From a bacterium (lineage in GTDB: Bacteria; Vulcanimicrobiota; JABDET01): 64,000 nucleotides of DNA. Under the pieces are notes generated by a model. That model did not search any database. It saw only the letters and a program-made list of their open reading frames with translations, and was not told the DNA's origin. How positions within the stretch are numbered: position 1 is the first letter of the stretch; each line of letters begins with the position of its first letter. A program made the translations under genes and the position numbers. Shown here in pieces: positions 26,360 to 35,908 of the stretch. Location: positions 1 through 64,000 of the forward strand of contig JAJYZB010000007.1 of assembly GCA_021800275.1 (NCBI GenBank), read 5' to 3'.

Positions 26360-27604
26360 TCATTGACCACGTGCTGCAGTCACATCTCCAACGATATCCC
26401 TTGCATGTAAAATGAATTTTTGAACAGAATTAAACCATGACTCATCCATTCCTTTCAAAATTGATCGGTTTCGCTCCGAAAAACAAGCCGCAAAAGATTC
26501 GGCAAGAAACTCGTTTGCATTTTCTCCCGCATAAAGAGTAATCACCTGCTCATTCCAGTCTGCACTATGTTTAGCTTTCAGTCTCATTTCGTCAAAGCGG
26601 CGATAATACTCAGGATCTAAATTTTTTACTGCGTCTTCATACGCATGTCCTATTTCGTGCAGAGTCACATTATTTCCGCCAAAAGAGGTGCCAAGTTGTT
26701 CTTCCCTTAAAAAAACAGTTTTATAGGAAGGGATATACATCCCCTCAATTACGGATTCTGACCCTTGAGATTCCCATTCTTTCACGGCATGATAGTCTGA
26801 ACCTGAAATCACTAGTCTTTTATCTGTGCCTGGCTGAGCAGCATAACAAAAATCAGGGAAAAATAAGTATTCTTTAGACATATCTCTAGATCTGTCATTT
26901 TTTGCAATATCGGGATTAAGGTCTGAAACGCTTTTTAAATATTCTTTAATCTCTTTTTGGTTTGAAGCACCGTGATACATGGCAATGGTTTCTCCAAACG
27001 CTTTATTCCCTAAAGCAAAACTTAAAAAGTCAGCTCTTCTGATCAAGATCTTTTCTTGAAGAAATTCGGTTGAAAGATCATCCAACTCATGATTCATTTT
27101 CTCGTAAAGCTGCTGCAGGTTTTCCTGGGCATTTATATAGGGAAGATTAGTGGCAGAAGGATCGGGTTTTAATTTTAATACATTTTCTACTTTTTTTTCC
27201 AGTTCAGGTTGATAAAGAGCATCAATCTCCTGTAGTTTCCTGCGAAAATTCGGATCTTTTGTCACAAAGGTCAGGGTGGAAAATTTTTGTGGTAAGACTT
27301 CTTTGAAAACGCCTGAATTTAGAAGAGATCTCTGTGCTGTTTCGCCATTTCCTTTTGTGATGAAAATTTTAATTCCAAATTTTTTCATCGTTTGAAGAAT
27401 GTGGAGAGGAAGAGGAGATAAATCGGTTTTAAGTTTTTCGACCGCATACAAAGGGATATTATTCCATAAACTGCCCTGCAGCATTTCATCTGCAATAAGA
27501 TTCTTTTCTTGTAGTTCAAGTTTTTCTTGAGTTTCCTCATTTCTGATTTTAATAGGAAAACTCATGGATAAAGAAAATTTTTCATTTTTTATTTTCAATT
27601 TCAT
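26360..27604 (-). CDS. ATLF-like zinc metallopeptidase without signal peptide
   Basis: A 414-residue protein. The C-terminal third has the zinc motif LHEIGHAYED (H316, E317, H320) and a downstream glutamate-rich helix ENANEFLAESFAACF (E365, E369). This arrangement matches the ATLF-like (gluzincin) peptidase fold, named for anthrax lethal factor and found in many bacterial proteins of unknown role. The N-terminal 230 residues are unrecognised, mostly helical. The gene looks whole. No signal peptide or membrane helix is visible. GGAGGTG is correctly placed before the ATG. Substrate, and whether it is secreted, are unknown. Confidence 0.75.
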   Translation of the reverse strand: MKLKIKNEKFSLSMSFPIKIRNEETQEKLELQEKNLIADEMLQGSLWNNIPLYAVEKLKTDLSPLPLHILQTMKKFGIKIFITKGNGETAQRSLLNSGVFKEVLPQKFSTLTFVTKDPNFRRKLQEIDALYQPELEKKVENVLKLKPDPSATNLPYINAQENLQQLYEKMNHELDDLSTEFLQEKILIRRADFLSFALGNKAFGETIAMYHGASNQKEIKEYLKSVSDLNPDIAKNDRSRDMSKEYLFFPDFCYAAQPGTDKRLVISGSDYHAVKEWESQGSESVIEGMYIPSYKTVFLREEQLGTSFGGNNVTLHEIGHAYEDAVKNLDPEYYRRFDEMRLKAKHSADWNEQVITLYAGENANEFLAESFAACFSERNRSILKGMDESWFNSVQKFILHARDIVGDVTAARGQ

Positions 27605-27633
27605 TCACCTCCAAGGTAGAGTATAAACTACCC

Positions 27634-27655
27634 CTGTCAAAAATCTGTCAAAAAT
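27634..27655 (-). repeat. Tandem 11-base repeat upstream of the metallopeptidase gene
   Basis: Two perfect copies of ATTTTTGACAG (minus-strand sense) follow one another with an 11-base period, about one helical turn. Each contains TTGACA. A TATACT lies further on at about 27623 but is too far from the first copy and too near the second for a standard promoter. The pair may be a regulator-binding site. Confidence 0.45.
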
Positions 27656-27752
27656 AGAGCGATTTATGGATTAAAAAAAAGATTGAAGCTGTTTTTTATC
27701 GGGAAGTTAAGAGTCTTGCTGGCCCTGGAAAATGCGCCTAAAATTTGAGGAA

Positions 27753-28520
27753 TCAGAGTTTTTCGTAGAGAAGCATCAAACCCTGAAGAAGAAGATTGGG
27801 ATCTACTTTCTGGATTTCAGCGGTTTCATTGGAAATTAAGTCTGCCAGCCCTCCTGTTGCTACCACCTTTACATTGTTTCCTAATTCTTTCTTAATCATT
27901 TGAATGATCTTTTCTGCTTGTCCGACAAATCCATACAGTAATCCTGACTGCATGCAGTGGATCGTATTTTTTCCGATAGGGGAGGGGGGGGCTGTTATTT
28001 GAACCCTTGGCAGTTTAGCTGCTCGAGAGAAAAGCGCTTCTGCTGAAATGGCAATTCCAGGGGCTATTGAGGTTCCTAAAAACTCTCCTTTTTTTGATAC
28101 TGCGCTGAAAGTGGTGGCTGTGCCAAAATCTACAACAATGACAGGTCCACCATATTGTTTAAATGCGCTGTATGCGCCCACCAGAAGATCAGCTCCCACC
28201 TCTTCGGGATGGTCTGTAGAAATGGAAAGAGGAATTTTGAGAGACTCTCCAGCAAAACGAGGAGAGCAGCAAAAATATTTTTGGCACATTTCTTGAAAGG
28301 GCGAATTTAGAGGAGGAACAACGCTGGAAATAGCAATTCCGTCGATTTTTTTTATTAATTTTTCAGCTCCGAGTTTTTGCAAAAATAGACTGGCTTCAAG
28401 TCCCCATTCATCTGATGTTTTATCTCGAACAGTGGCTGTTCTCCAAAAAGTTTTTAATTTTGACTTTTGAAAAATTCCCCATCCAATATTGCTGTTTCCA
28501 ATATCAATGCAGAGCAGCAC
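27753..28520 (-). CDS. coaX: Type III pantothenate kinase
   Basis: A 255-residue ASKHA-fold kinase with IDIGNSNIGWGIF at the N-terminus (phosphate 1 loop), GADLLVGAYSAF and VVDFGTATTFSAV (phosphate 2 region). It phosphorylates pantothenate, the first step of CoA synthesis. GTG start. It is the last gene of the minus-strand run that begins with mlaE and shares that run with coaBC, so two CoA steps are made together. Confidence 0.93.
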   Translation of the reverse strand: MLLCIDIGNSNIGWGIFQKSKLKTFWRTATVRDKTSDEWGLEASLFLQKLGAEKLIKKIDGIAISSVVPPLNSPFQEMCQKYFCCSPRFAGESLKIPLSISTDHPEEVGADLLVGAYSAFKQYGGPVIVVDFGTATTFSAVSKKGEFLGTSIAPGIAISAEALFSRAAKLPRVQITAPPSPIGKNTIHCMQSGLLYGFVGQAEKIIQMIKKELGNNVKVVATGGLADLISNETAEIQKVDPNLLLQGLMLLYEKL

Positions 28521-28548
28521 GCAGTTTCACCTCTTCACTTTAAAAGCT

Positions 28549-29469
28549 TTAATGGGAATGTTCATCACAAAGATATTCATAGTGGAATAGATTTGCGTTC
28601 TTTTGCAGCAAACCCTGTTTAGCCTCTTTTTTATGCATTAAATAAGACTCGAAGAAAAGAAGAGAGTACTGCAAGATAAGGCGAGCTTTCGAATTTTTTT
28701 CCTGACAGCTTGGAATATCTTTAAAAAGCAGGCATGTCCAGTCTGTAAAAGTAAAGTGGGTTCCTTTTTTTATGATCAGAAGAAATTTGTCGGGATTGGC
28801 GTAATCATAAGCAGTTCTTCTAAGTAGGTTTTTTTCCAAAAGAACAAATCTGAGGAAAAAATTTAAATTGCTCAGATCTTTTTCTCCTAAAATATGCATT
28901 TGAGGGATGGGAATTCTCTTAAAATCTTTAGAAGTGTAGTCTTTGATAAAGGGAGCGAGATAAAGCGCTGCTTTAATGCGTGGTTCATGGTAATTTGGAA
29001 TTCCTCCACTGAGACCTACAGCAGTCCAACCTCCTAAAGAATGCCCTGCTGCACCCACAGCATTTTCATTGATCAAGCCAAAAAGCTGCGATTCTGGAGT
29101 TCTGTTCATTTTAAGCAGTTCATCAAGAGAGGCTTTCATATCAGTTAATCTTTCTTCAGCAAATTGAAGGATAGGTTTTTTAATATTAAAAAATTTAACA
29201 GGTTTTATTGAGTTGTAGAAAAGGGCGTCAGTATGTTCAGGAGCTGCCACAATATATCCGTTTGCTGCTAAAAATTGGGTTAAGAACAAAGACTGTGAAG
29301 CAGCTCCTAAATACCCATGGGAGAAGAGAATCAAAGGGCATGCTTCTTTTTTGCCAGAAATTCCGCTTACAGGCAGCCAGATTTTAAGGGATAGATTTTT
29401 CACCTTTCCATTCTGCAGCTGATATTGAAATTGGTGCGAAATTTCCTCTGGAGCTGTTTGGAATTCCAT
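28549..29469 (-). CDS. Alpha/beta hydrolase, PAF-acetylhydrolase/dienelactone-hydrolase-like
   Basis: A 306-residue protein with the nucleophile elbow GHSLGGW (S144) and an oxyanion segment FSHGYLGA at about 49-56. His of the triad is probably in KKGTHFTFTD. No signal peptide. It begins four bases after the coaBC stop. The substrate is unknown; its position among lipid-transport and CoA genes makes a lipid or thioester substrate possible. Confidence 0.78.
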   Translation of the reverse strand: MEFQTAPEEISHQFQYQLQNGKVKNLSLKIWLPVSGISGKKEACPLILFSHGYLGAASQSLFLTQFLAANGYIVAAPEHTDALFYNSIKPVKFFNIKKPILQFAEERLTDMKASLDELLKMNRTPESQLFGLINENAVGAAGHSLGGWTAVGLSGGIPNYHEPRIKAALYLAPFIKDYTSKDFKRIPIPQMHILGEKDLSNLNFFLRFVLLEKNLLRRTAYDYANPDKFLLIIKKGTHFTFTDWTCLLFKDIPSCQEKNSKARLILQYSLLFFESYLMHKKEAKQGLLQKNANLFHYEYLCDEHSH

Positions 29470-29473
29470 TTAA

Positions 29474-30676
29474 TTATCTTTCAGGATTGATGAGCAGTTG
29501 TTCAACCTCTTTTAAGATAATCTGAGCTATTTTTAATTTGCTCATTCTGGGCAGGGATTTGGAAAGTTTAGTTTTATAAAAAAGCGTGATCTCGTTTTCA
29601 TCTGCTCCAAACGGGCTTTTCCCATCCCAATGGATGAGATTTCCAACCACCAGATCTAAATTTTTCTCTTGTAATTTTTTTAAAGCGTTTTTTTCTAAAT
29701 TCTCTGTTTCTGCGGCAAATCCAATCAGAATTTGATTTTTTTTTCTTCGGGATAAAAGCGCAAGAATGTCAGGAGTGGGAACCAGTTCAAGAATTTTTGA
29801 GGATCCTGACTTTTTTTCTTTTTCCGAATGAAAGAGGCTCGGTTTCCAGTCGCTGACAGCGGCCGCTGAAATAAAAATATCGCTTTCTAAAAATTTTTGT
29901 TCCGCGGCAGCAAACATTTCATCCGCTGTTTTTACTTTGATTATGGCTGCTCCATAGGGAGGTTGAAGGTTTACAGGGCCACTAATTAAAGTGACCTTGG
30001 CGCCAAATTGGAGAGCAGCTTTAGCAAGAGCGTATCCCATTTTTCCGCTGGAAGGATTGCTTAAAAATCGGATAGGATCAAAAGGTTCTTGAGTTGGTCC
30101 GGCGGTAATAAGGATTTTTTTATCTGAGAAAATCCTATGGTTTACCAATAAGGCATGGATTTCTTCCAAGATTTTTTCGGGTTCTTCCATTCTTCCCATT
30201 CCTTCATACCCACAGGCTAAGTTTCCAGAAACAGGTCCAATTATTTCTATTCCTCTATTTTGCAAAATTTGGATATTTTCTTGGGTTGCAGGGTTCTCCC
30301 ACATAAAAAGATTCATGGCAGGACAGACTGCCACTTGTTTTTGCGAAGCAAGAACAAGGGTTGTCAATAAGTCATCAGCTATTCCATGTGCGATTTTTCC
30401 GATAATATTTGCAGTGGCAGGAGCGACTAGAATTAGATCTGCGATCTCTGAAAGGGTAATGTGCTGAATTTTACCTGATTCAGACGCTTCAAAATTTCCA
30501 CTTAATACGGGGTTTCCTGAAAGAGTGGCAAAGGTTATGGGACCTATGAATTTTTTCGCATGTTCTGTTAAAACACAGTGGACAGTGTATTCCGCTTTTG
30601 TCAAAAGACGAGTCAATTCAGCTGCTTTGTAAGCAGCAATTCCTCCTGAAACACCTAAAACAAGAGTTTTGTTCAT
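29474..30676 (-). CDS. coaBC: Bifunctional phosphopantothenoylcysteine decarboxylase/synthase
   Basis: A 400-residue fusion. The N-terminal flavoprotein domain (about 1-180) contains VSGGIAAYKAAEL, PAMNLFMW and LACGYEGMGRM, where the Cys is catalytic. The C-terminal ligase domain (about 190-400) starts ITAGPTQEPFDPIRF and contains GFAAETE. It ligates cysteine to phosphopantothenate with CTP and decarboxylates the product. Full length. It lies nine bases after hpnK. Confidence 0.95.
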   Translation of the reverse strand: MNKTLVLGVSGGIAAYKAAELTRLLTKAEYTVHCVLTEHAKKFIGPITFATLSGNPVLSGNFEASESGKIQHITLSEIADLILVAPATANIIGKIAHGIADDLLTTLVLASQKQVAVCPAMNLFMWENPATQENIQILQNRGIEIIGPVSGNLACGYEGMGRMEEPEKILEEIHALLVNHRIFSDKKILITAGPTQEPFDPIRFLSNPSSGKMGYALAKAALQFGAKVTLISGPVNLQPPYGAAIIKVKTADEMFAAAEQKFLESDIFISAAAVSDWKPSLFHSEKEKKSGSSKILELVPTPDILALLSRRKKNQILIGFAAETENLEKNALKKLQEKNLDLVVGNLIHWDGKSPFGADENEITLFYKTKLSKSLPRMSKLKIAQIILKEVEQLLINPER

Positions 30677-30685
30677 TCTTTCCTT

Positions 30686-31501
30686 CTAGGGTATAATTTT
30701 GCTTTCAAGATCGGTTAAAATGTTTGGGTGAGACTTTATTTTTTCTATTATTTTTGAATTTAGCAGTATTTCCAGATCGTGATTCCAGTTCGCGCCGGGA
30801 TGAAAATACAATTCGTGGCTGCCGTTTAAATTCATCTCCAGCAAACTTAAAACGTACTCACTGGTTAAGGAAAAGGTTTCTAATAGTCCAAAGACGGAAT
30901 CAAAGATAAAAAACCCTTCTTTTTCGAGTTTCTGTTTCATCCCTCTGGTCAGCCAGTGGTAAATTTTTCCATGAGCCGCTTTCCAGAACTGCTTTTGAGT
31001 TGGCGTTTTTCTCCAAATGGTTAAATCTTCTCGCGGGACTCTTATCCACTTAGCTCCGAGTTCTTTCCCCATCTCAACAGCCAAATTGAAAATTTTAGGG
31101 TGGATATGCTGATGGTGGTGGCCATCCACATGAGACAATTTTAAACCTATTTTTTGAAAGGCTTCAAATTGTGCTTTTATTTCTTTCTGCATTTGTTCTG
31201 ATGCTTTGGGGTTAAAAAGATACTTAATCCAGGTCACAGCAGGATTATTAGGAAAGTTGCCCTCTTTATCCACGATCAGAGGGATCTCAGCAGGATTGAG
31301 AACTGCTTTTCCATCTACGGCTGTCAAATGGATTCCTATCCTTAGAGCAGGATTTTTTTTTGCCAGTTCAACAGCTTCTTGGGCCGCTATTCCACCCATC
31401 ATTAAACTGGCTGAGTGAAGAGATCCCGCCTGATGGGCTCTTATCACAGCTTGATTGACAGCGGACGAAGCACCAAAATCATCTGCATTTAAAAGAATCA
31501 T
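30686..31501 (-). CDS. hpnK: YdjC/ChbG-family deacetylase, HpnK-like
   Basis: A 271-residue deacetylase with NADDFG at residues 5-10 and HVDGHHHQHIH at 124-134, which carry the metal ligands. YdjC proteins remove acetyl groups from carbohydrates. Adjacency to an HpnN-like exporter points to the HpnK group linked to hopanoid glycolipids. No squalene-hopene cyclase gene is in the window, so the hopanoid link rests on family resemblance and context. Confidence 0.83.
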   Translation of the reverse strand: MILLNADDFGASSAVNQAVIRAHQAGSLHSASLMMGGIAAQEAVELAKKNPALRIGIHLTAVDGKAVLNPAEIPLIVDKEGNFPNNPAVTWIKYLFNPKASEQMQKEIKAQFEAFQKIGLKLSHVDGHHHQHIHPKIFNLAVEMGKELGAKWIRVPREDLTIWRKTPTQKQFWKAAHGKIYHWLTRGMKQKLEKEGFFIFDSVFGLLETFSLTSEYVLSLLEMNLNGSHELYFHPGANWNHDLEILLNSKIIEKIKSHPNILTDLESKIIP

Positions 31502-31524
31502 GTTACTTCCACTGAAGTTTGTCC

Positions 31525-34350
31525 CTATTCATTTTCCCGCGCTCTTTTAATCCCCATGAAAAAATGGATCATGCAGGGAAGAACGACCAGCGCTTGGAAT
31601 GTAACCAGAGATAATCCAACTGTCATGGTAAATCCGAGGCTTCTTAAACCACTGCTGGTAAAAAGAAGAGCAGTAAATCCTGAAATACTGGTTAGAGCGC
31701 TTAAAAGGACTGATTTTCCTGTACTGGTCGAAAAAATTGAAGCTTCTCCTTTTTCTCGATAACGATTGATGACATACACTCCAAAAGCGACTCCAATTCC
31801 TAAAATTACCGGAAGAGTAAGGAGATTAGCAGGGTTAAAAGGGGAATTGAATAAAACCATGGTTCCTAGAAGCCATAACAATCCAATTGCAAGAGGGGTC
31901 AAAGTTAGGAGCGTTAAACTGATCTGTCTGAATTGCAGAAATGTGACTATCAGAATGACGATGAAGGCAATCCAGGCAGCATGTTGATAACTCATCAGCA
32001 TCATTCGTAAGGTTTCATAAATTAAAATTGGAGTTCCTGTCACATTGGGATCCACTGTCCTTAACTGTGCCACAAATCTATCCAGGTTAGCTCGCTGCCA
32101 GATATTGGTTGCGGGGAAGATTTGGATAGCGATTTTCTGACCTGTTTTGCTAATGAATTCATTTTTGACATAAGGGGGAAGATCCGATAAAGTGATCAGG
32201 TGGTTCGGGATTCCATTTTTTATTAATTGCAGTCCTTCATTTAATTCAGAGAAAAATTTTACCTGGAAAGAAGATAAAGCTTTCTCTGCTGTTGGACTAT
32301 TGGTTGTTTTTATCGTTTTTAAAAAAATTGATATGGCCTTTTGAAAAGAAGTCAATCCAGAATGGATTTTTCCCAGTTCAGCCACAGTGGATGAACCTGG
32401 CAGCAGATACCTTCCAGGGAACATAAAGATTGAGAAGAAACCAAAGGCTCCTCCCGCGCTTCTGGTCATTTGAACCGCTTTATGGACTGAGTTTTTCATG
32501 CCTTCAAAAGTTTGAATTAATGCCTGTAAATTTATCGCTGCGGAAGGTTTTGGATCTGCAGCATGAATTCCCAACATTTCTTTCTTAATTTTCTGAAGCA
32601 GCGGAATTTTTGCTTTTTGATTTTGAGGAATAAAGGGGAGAGGACTGATAATTCTTCCAACTGTTGAAAGGGCTTCCAACTGATTGACATAAATTTGAGC
32701 CTTTTCAGGGTTGTCTGCCACAATGACAGCTACTAAAGAAGATTGGTTAGCAATTTTTATCATTTTTAATTCAGTTGTCACAGAGCTGACGTGAGGAAAT
32801 AAGTGTAAAATATCTCGATCAAATGAGATATTCTGGGCTTTTATTCCTAAGAAAAAAGAGAGAGCAGCGGCTCCTATAACAATATATGATGCATTTTTTA
32901 GGAAAAATTTTTCCATTTTTTCTCCAATTTGCGGCAGATGAAGAGGAATTGCTTTGGTCTCCTTATTATTTTCAGTTAGCAGCAGGAGGGCGGGGAGGAT
33001 TGTCATGGTTGAAACAAAACAGAGCAAAAGCGCCCCTCCAGTGGCTGTCCCTAATTCTGCGATCCCTTTGTATTCTGTCAGAGACACAGCAAAAAAGCCG
33101 AGAGCCATGGTAACAGCTGCTGTTAAAAGTCCTGCTCCTGTTGAAACATAGGTGCTGCGGATTGCTTCTTTTGGGGACTTTAAAAGAGTTCTTTCTTCTT
33201 TGTATCTGCCCATAAATTGAATTGAAAAATCAACTGCCAGCCCGATCAGCATGGGGAAAATGCTGATCGTAAAAATATTTAAATATTTAACGGAAAAAGC
33301 AATCCATCCTAAAGACCAGCCAATTCCGATAAAAAGCGAAATGATCGCCAGAAAAGGTTTTTTCCATTCCATGAATCCTAAAATGAAAATGGAAGCTGAT
33401 AAAAAGAGGGCAAGGATTCCTGCAAACAGGATGTCATGTTTTGAAACCTGCATGGCCTGCACTCCCATGACAGGTTCGCCTGTTAAGTGGACATGGACTT
33501 CAGGAAAAAGAGGCGCAATTTTTTTTACCTCTTTTTGGACAACTTCAACTGCTGGTATAACCTGTCCAATTCCGCGTTTACTTTTTGCCGGAGTGGCTAA
33601 CAAAATTGCATATTTTCCATTTTTGAGAGTGAAATAAATGCGATGATTTAAGAAGGTGAAGTTTTGATCTTTTCCGAGTTTGATGTTTAAGTTAAAGAAA
33701 TTTTGCAGAGGACTGCTTTTTTTAACTCCTCCTTCCTGCACTGCTTTTGTCATAGCAGAAACAAGTCCCTCAATTTCTTTAAGGCCTAAAACGTAGGATT
33801 TTAAATTTTTAGGTATTTTGTTGGAATGGGGCTGTTTTCCCGCTTTATTTTCTCCGAATTGATAAACCGCTTTCCAAAAATGAACCAGATTTTCACGCGT
33901 TCGAATCGAGATCAAAAGCGGTTTCATAACCTTCAACAAAGAAGAGATTTTTTTAAGCCCTTTAGGAGGCAGATAATCCATTGCCCAGGATTCAAAGGGC
34001 TTGATGTTATATGAATAGAGGACTGTGGCTAGATAAGGACTGGGTTTTATCTTTCCTGCAAGAGCTCTCAAAAAAGCTAAATTCGCTTTTGGGTTTTTCC
34101 CATGAGCCACAACATAGATCTGAGGTTCTTGATCGAATTCTCTAGAGAAATTTTTATAAGTTTGGCTGAAACTTTCACCATTACTGTTGAGTCCTGCGAA
34201 ATTAGGCAGGAAAACAATTGTTTTATAGGCATAAAAAGCCCCTAAAAAGGCAATAATAATCCCTGCCCATATCACTCGTGAAGGATAATTTAAGATGATA
34301 TCCAGATATCTATCTCGTATTCTCTCAATCCAGTTTTTTATCTGGCTCAT
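31525..34350 (-). CDS. hpnN: RND-superfamily lipid exporter, HpnN-like (MMPL)
   Basis: A 941-residue protein with the RND plan: a first helix (about residues 27-47), a large periplasmic loop, a block of five to six helices (about 310-490), a second large loop, and a final block of helices (about 780-930). It is similar to HpnN, which moves hopanoids to the outer membrane, and to MMPL transporters. The gene lies between hpnK and a MlaD-like gene, and so within a lipid-trafficking operon. Confidence 0.87.
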   Translation of the reverse strand: MSQIKNWIERIRDRYLDIILNYPSRVIWAGIIIAFLGAFYAYKTIVFLPNFAGLNSNGESFSQTYKNFSREFDQEPQIYVVAHGKNPKANLAFLRALAGKIKPSPYLATVLYSYNIKPFESWAMDYLPPKGLKKISSLLKVMKPLLISIRTRENLVHFWKAVYQFGENKAGKQPHSNKIPKNLKSYVLGLKEIEGLVSAMTKAVQEGGVKKSSPLQNFFNLNIKLGKDQNFTFLNHRIYFTLKNGKYAILLATPAKSKRGIGQVIPAVEVVQKEVKKIAPLFPEVHVHLTGEPVMGVQAMQVSKHDILFAGILALFLSASIFILGFMEWKKPFLAIISLFIGIGWSLGWIAFSVKYLNIFTISIFPMLIGLAVDFSIQFMGRYKEERTLLKSPKEAIRSTYVSTGAGLLTAAVTMALGFFAVSLTEYKGIAELGTATGGALLLCFVSTMTILPALLLLTENNKETKAIPLHLPQIGEKMEKFFLKNASYIVIGAAALSFFLGIKAQNISFDRDILHLFPHVSSVTTELKMIKIANQSSLVAVIVADNPEKAQIYVNQLEALSTVGRIISPLPFIPQNQKAKIPLLQKIKKEMLGIHAADPKPSAAINLQALIQTFEGMKNSVHKAVQMTRSAGGAFGFFSIFMFPGRYLLPGSSTVAELGKIHSGLTSFQKAISIFLKTIKTTNSPTAEKALSSFQVKFFSELNEGLQLIKNGIPNHLITLSDLPPYVKNEFISKTGQKIAIQIFPATNIWQRANLDRFVAQLRTVDPNVTGTPILIYETLRMMLMSYQHAAWIAFIVILIVTFLQFRQISLTLLTLTPLAIGLLWLLGTMVLFNSPFNPANLLTLPVILGIGVAFGVYVINRYREKGEASIFSTSTGKSVLLSALTSISGFTALLFTSSGLRSLGFTMTVGLSLVTFQALVVLPCMIHFFMGIKRARENE

Positions 34351-34469
34351 GTTTTCTTTAATTTCCTTCTTGCTTCTTATTGGCGATTCAGCCTCAGGAT
34401 TTTGCTCGCTTCAAATTGCTGTCTCCTTCGGAGCTGAGATTTCGCTCGCTCGCAAACCTCTCACAAGCG
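34351..34469. other. Spacer with GC-richer repeats
   Basis: A 119-base gap within the lipid-transport run. It has a locally higher GC content, a short CTCC-TTCG-GAG hairpin at about 34421-34431, and CTCGCTCGC-type repeats nearby. It may be a processing or attenuation element. No gene is seen in it. Confidence 0.35.
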
Positions 34470-35819
34470 TTAGAAAATCTTGACGACACTGAACTGCACA
34501 GTTAAATACTTTCGAGGATTTTTGCGAAAATCTTTCATAAATTTTGTCAATTGAGCGGAAAGAGCTGTTAAGTTATTGTAAAGAGATTTATTTTTTAATA
34601 ATAGCCCAAGACTTCCCTGTCCATCCTGAAGTCTTTTTGAAACAGCCGCAAGAGACGCCATGGCTTGAGAAGCATTTTTATAAAACTGTTTATTGTTGGC
34701 GAGCGCTCCAAGACTTCCTTTCCCTTCATTAATTTTTTGAAGAAGGGATGCAGCATTGGCAAACGTCATGCTTGAATTTTTATACAAGGATGGATTGGTT
34801 AAAAGTTCATGAACAGCTCCATCTTTGGCGTTGGCTGTTTTAGCAAGATGGTTCATCTTTTTTATTAATCCATTCATGTTATTATAGAGTGATGGATCTT
34901 TGAGCAGATGTCCCAGAGTGCCTTTTCCCTGTTCTATTCCTCCCATAACATGGGTTGCTGTATCATAAAGCGTAGGGTTGGTAAAAAATTTTCCAAGAGT
35001 TCCTTTTCCTTCTTGTATGGATTTGAGCATTTCGCCTGTATAAAGAGTGGCTTCTGCTGTGGCTTTTAGAGCTTTGTTAAAATTATCATACACGGATTGA
35101 TTTGTAACTAGTTTTCCAAGAGTTCCTTTTCCTTCTTTTACATTTTCCGCAATTTCAGATGTAACTTGCTGCAGGGAACTTGTAATGCCGGCAGTTTGAG
35201 TGATAATGGTATTAAAATCCGCGGTTTCGATGCTTGGAATTTCAATGGCTTCTAGGTGATTCTCTCCTGGTACAAAGTGCAGGCGGTGGGCATATTGGGT
35301 TCCAGGGGTAATAGCGACAATTTTTTCTCCTCCAAAAAATCCCTGATTCACCAGAAAAGCCACAGAATCCGCTCGGATTAAAGAAATTTTATCTTTTGAA
35401 ATATTCATTAAAACAATGACGTGTTTTAACATGGATTGAGTATTCCGATATTTTTTCAACAGAATTTGATATTTTCTGAACTGGACAGGATTGGTTAAAC
35501 TTAAGTGGTTAATCTGGTTTTTAAGACTACTCAGTTTTTGCATTAGAGGTTTATCTACGGTCACATTTGAGAGCTCTCCTGGGGGTATAAAACTGATTTT
35601 TGCTACAGATCCTATTCGAACTCCAGACATCATGACTGGAGCTCCAACGGTTAGTCCTCTGACAGAAGAAAAAAGGGACCGTGCATAAACTGTTGAAACG
35701 AATAATTTTTCAGGTCTAACAAATAAAATAAAAAAAATGGCAGTAGCGATTCCTGCCAGGATAAAACCGCCAACCCGGACATCATGCCATGAAACTGCCC
35801 GTTTTCGGGATGAAAGCAT
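34470..35819 (-). CDS. mlaD: MlaD-like MCE protein with six-fold C-terminal repeats
   Basis: A 449-residue protein with an N-terminal membrane anchor (about residues 13-33) and an MCE domain (about 38-190, starting LFSSVRGLTVGAPVMMSGVR). The C-terminal half holds six imperfect repeats of about 35-40 residues, each with a G-K-G-(T/S)-L-G-x-L core and an N-x-x-x-Y end. MCE proteins form hexameric rings that channel phospholipids across the periplasm; the helical repeats may extend a tube. It follows mlaF by 89 bases. Confidence 0.88.
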   Translation of the reverse strand: MLSSRKRAVSWHDVRVGGFILAGIATAIFFILFVRPEKLFVSTVYARSLFSSVRGLTVGAPVMMSGVRIGSVAKISFIPPGELSNVTVDKPLMQKLSSLKNQINHLSLTNPVQFRKYQILLKKYRNTQSMLKHVIVLMNISKDKISLIRADSVAFLVNQGFFGGEKIVAITPGTQYAHRLHFVPGENHLEAIEIPSIETADFNTIITQTAGITSSLQQVTSEIAENVKEGKGTLGKLVTNQSVYDNFNKALKATAEATLYTGEMLKSIQEGKGTLGKFFTNPTLYDTATHVMGGIEQGKGTLGHLLKDPSLYNNMNGLIKKMNHLAKTANAKDGAVHELLTNPSLYKNSSMTFANAASLLQKINEGKGSLGALANNKQFYKNASQAMASLAAVSKRLQDGQGSLGLLLKNKSLYNNLTALSAQLTKFMKDFRKNPRKYLTVQFSVVKIF

Positions 35820-35908
35820 ATAATAACCCTCCTCTGCATCAATAAGTTTTATTTCGCTGTGGATTTAGTATCGCGAAAGAATCTTTTCCGTTCTAAAGAA
35901 AATATCCT

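Noticed and set aside
33251-33637. 128-codon + strand frame opposite hpnN
   Set aside because: No family features; lies fully inside the RND gene.
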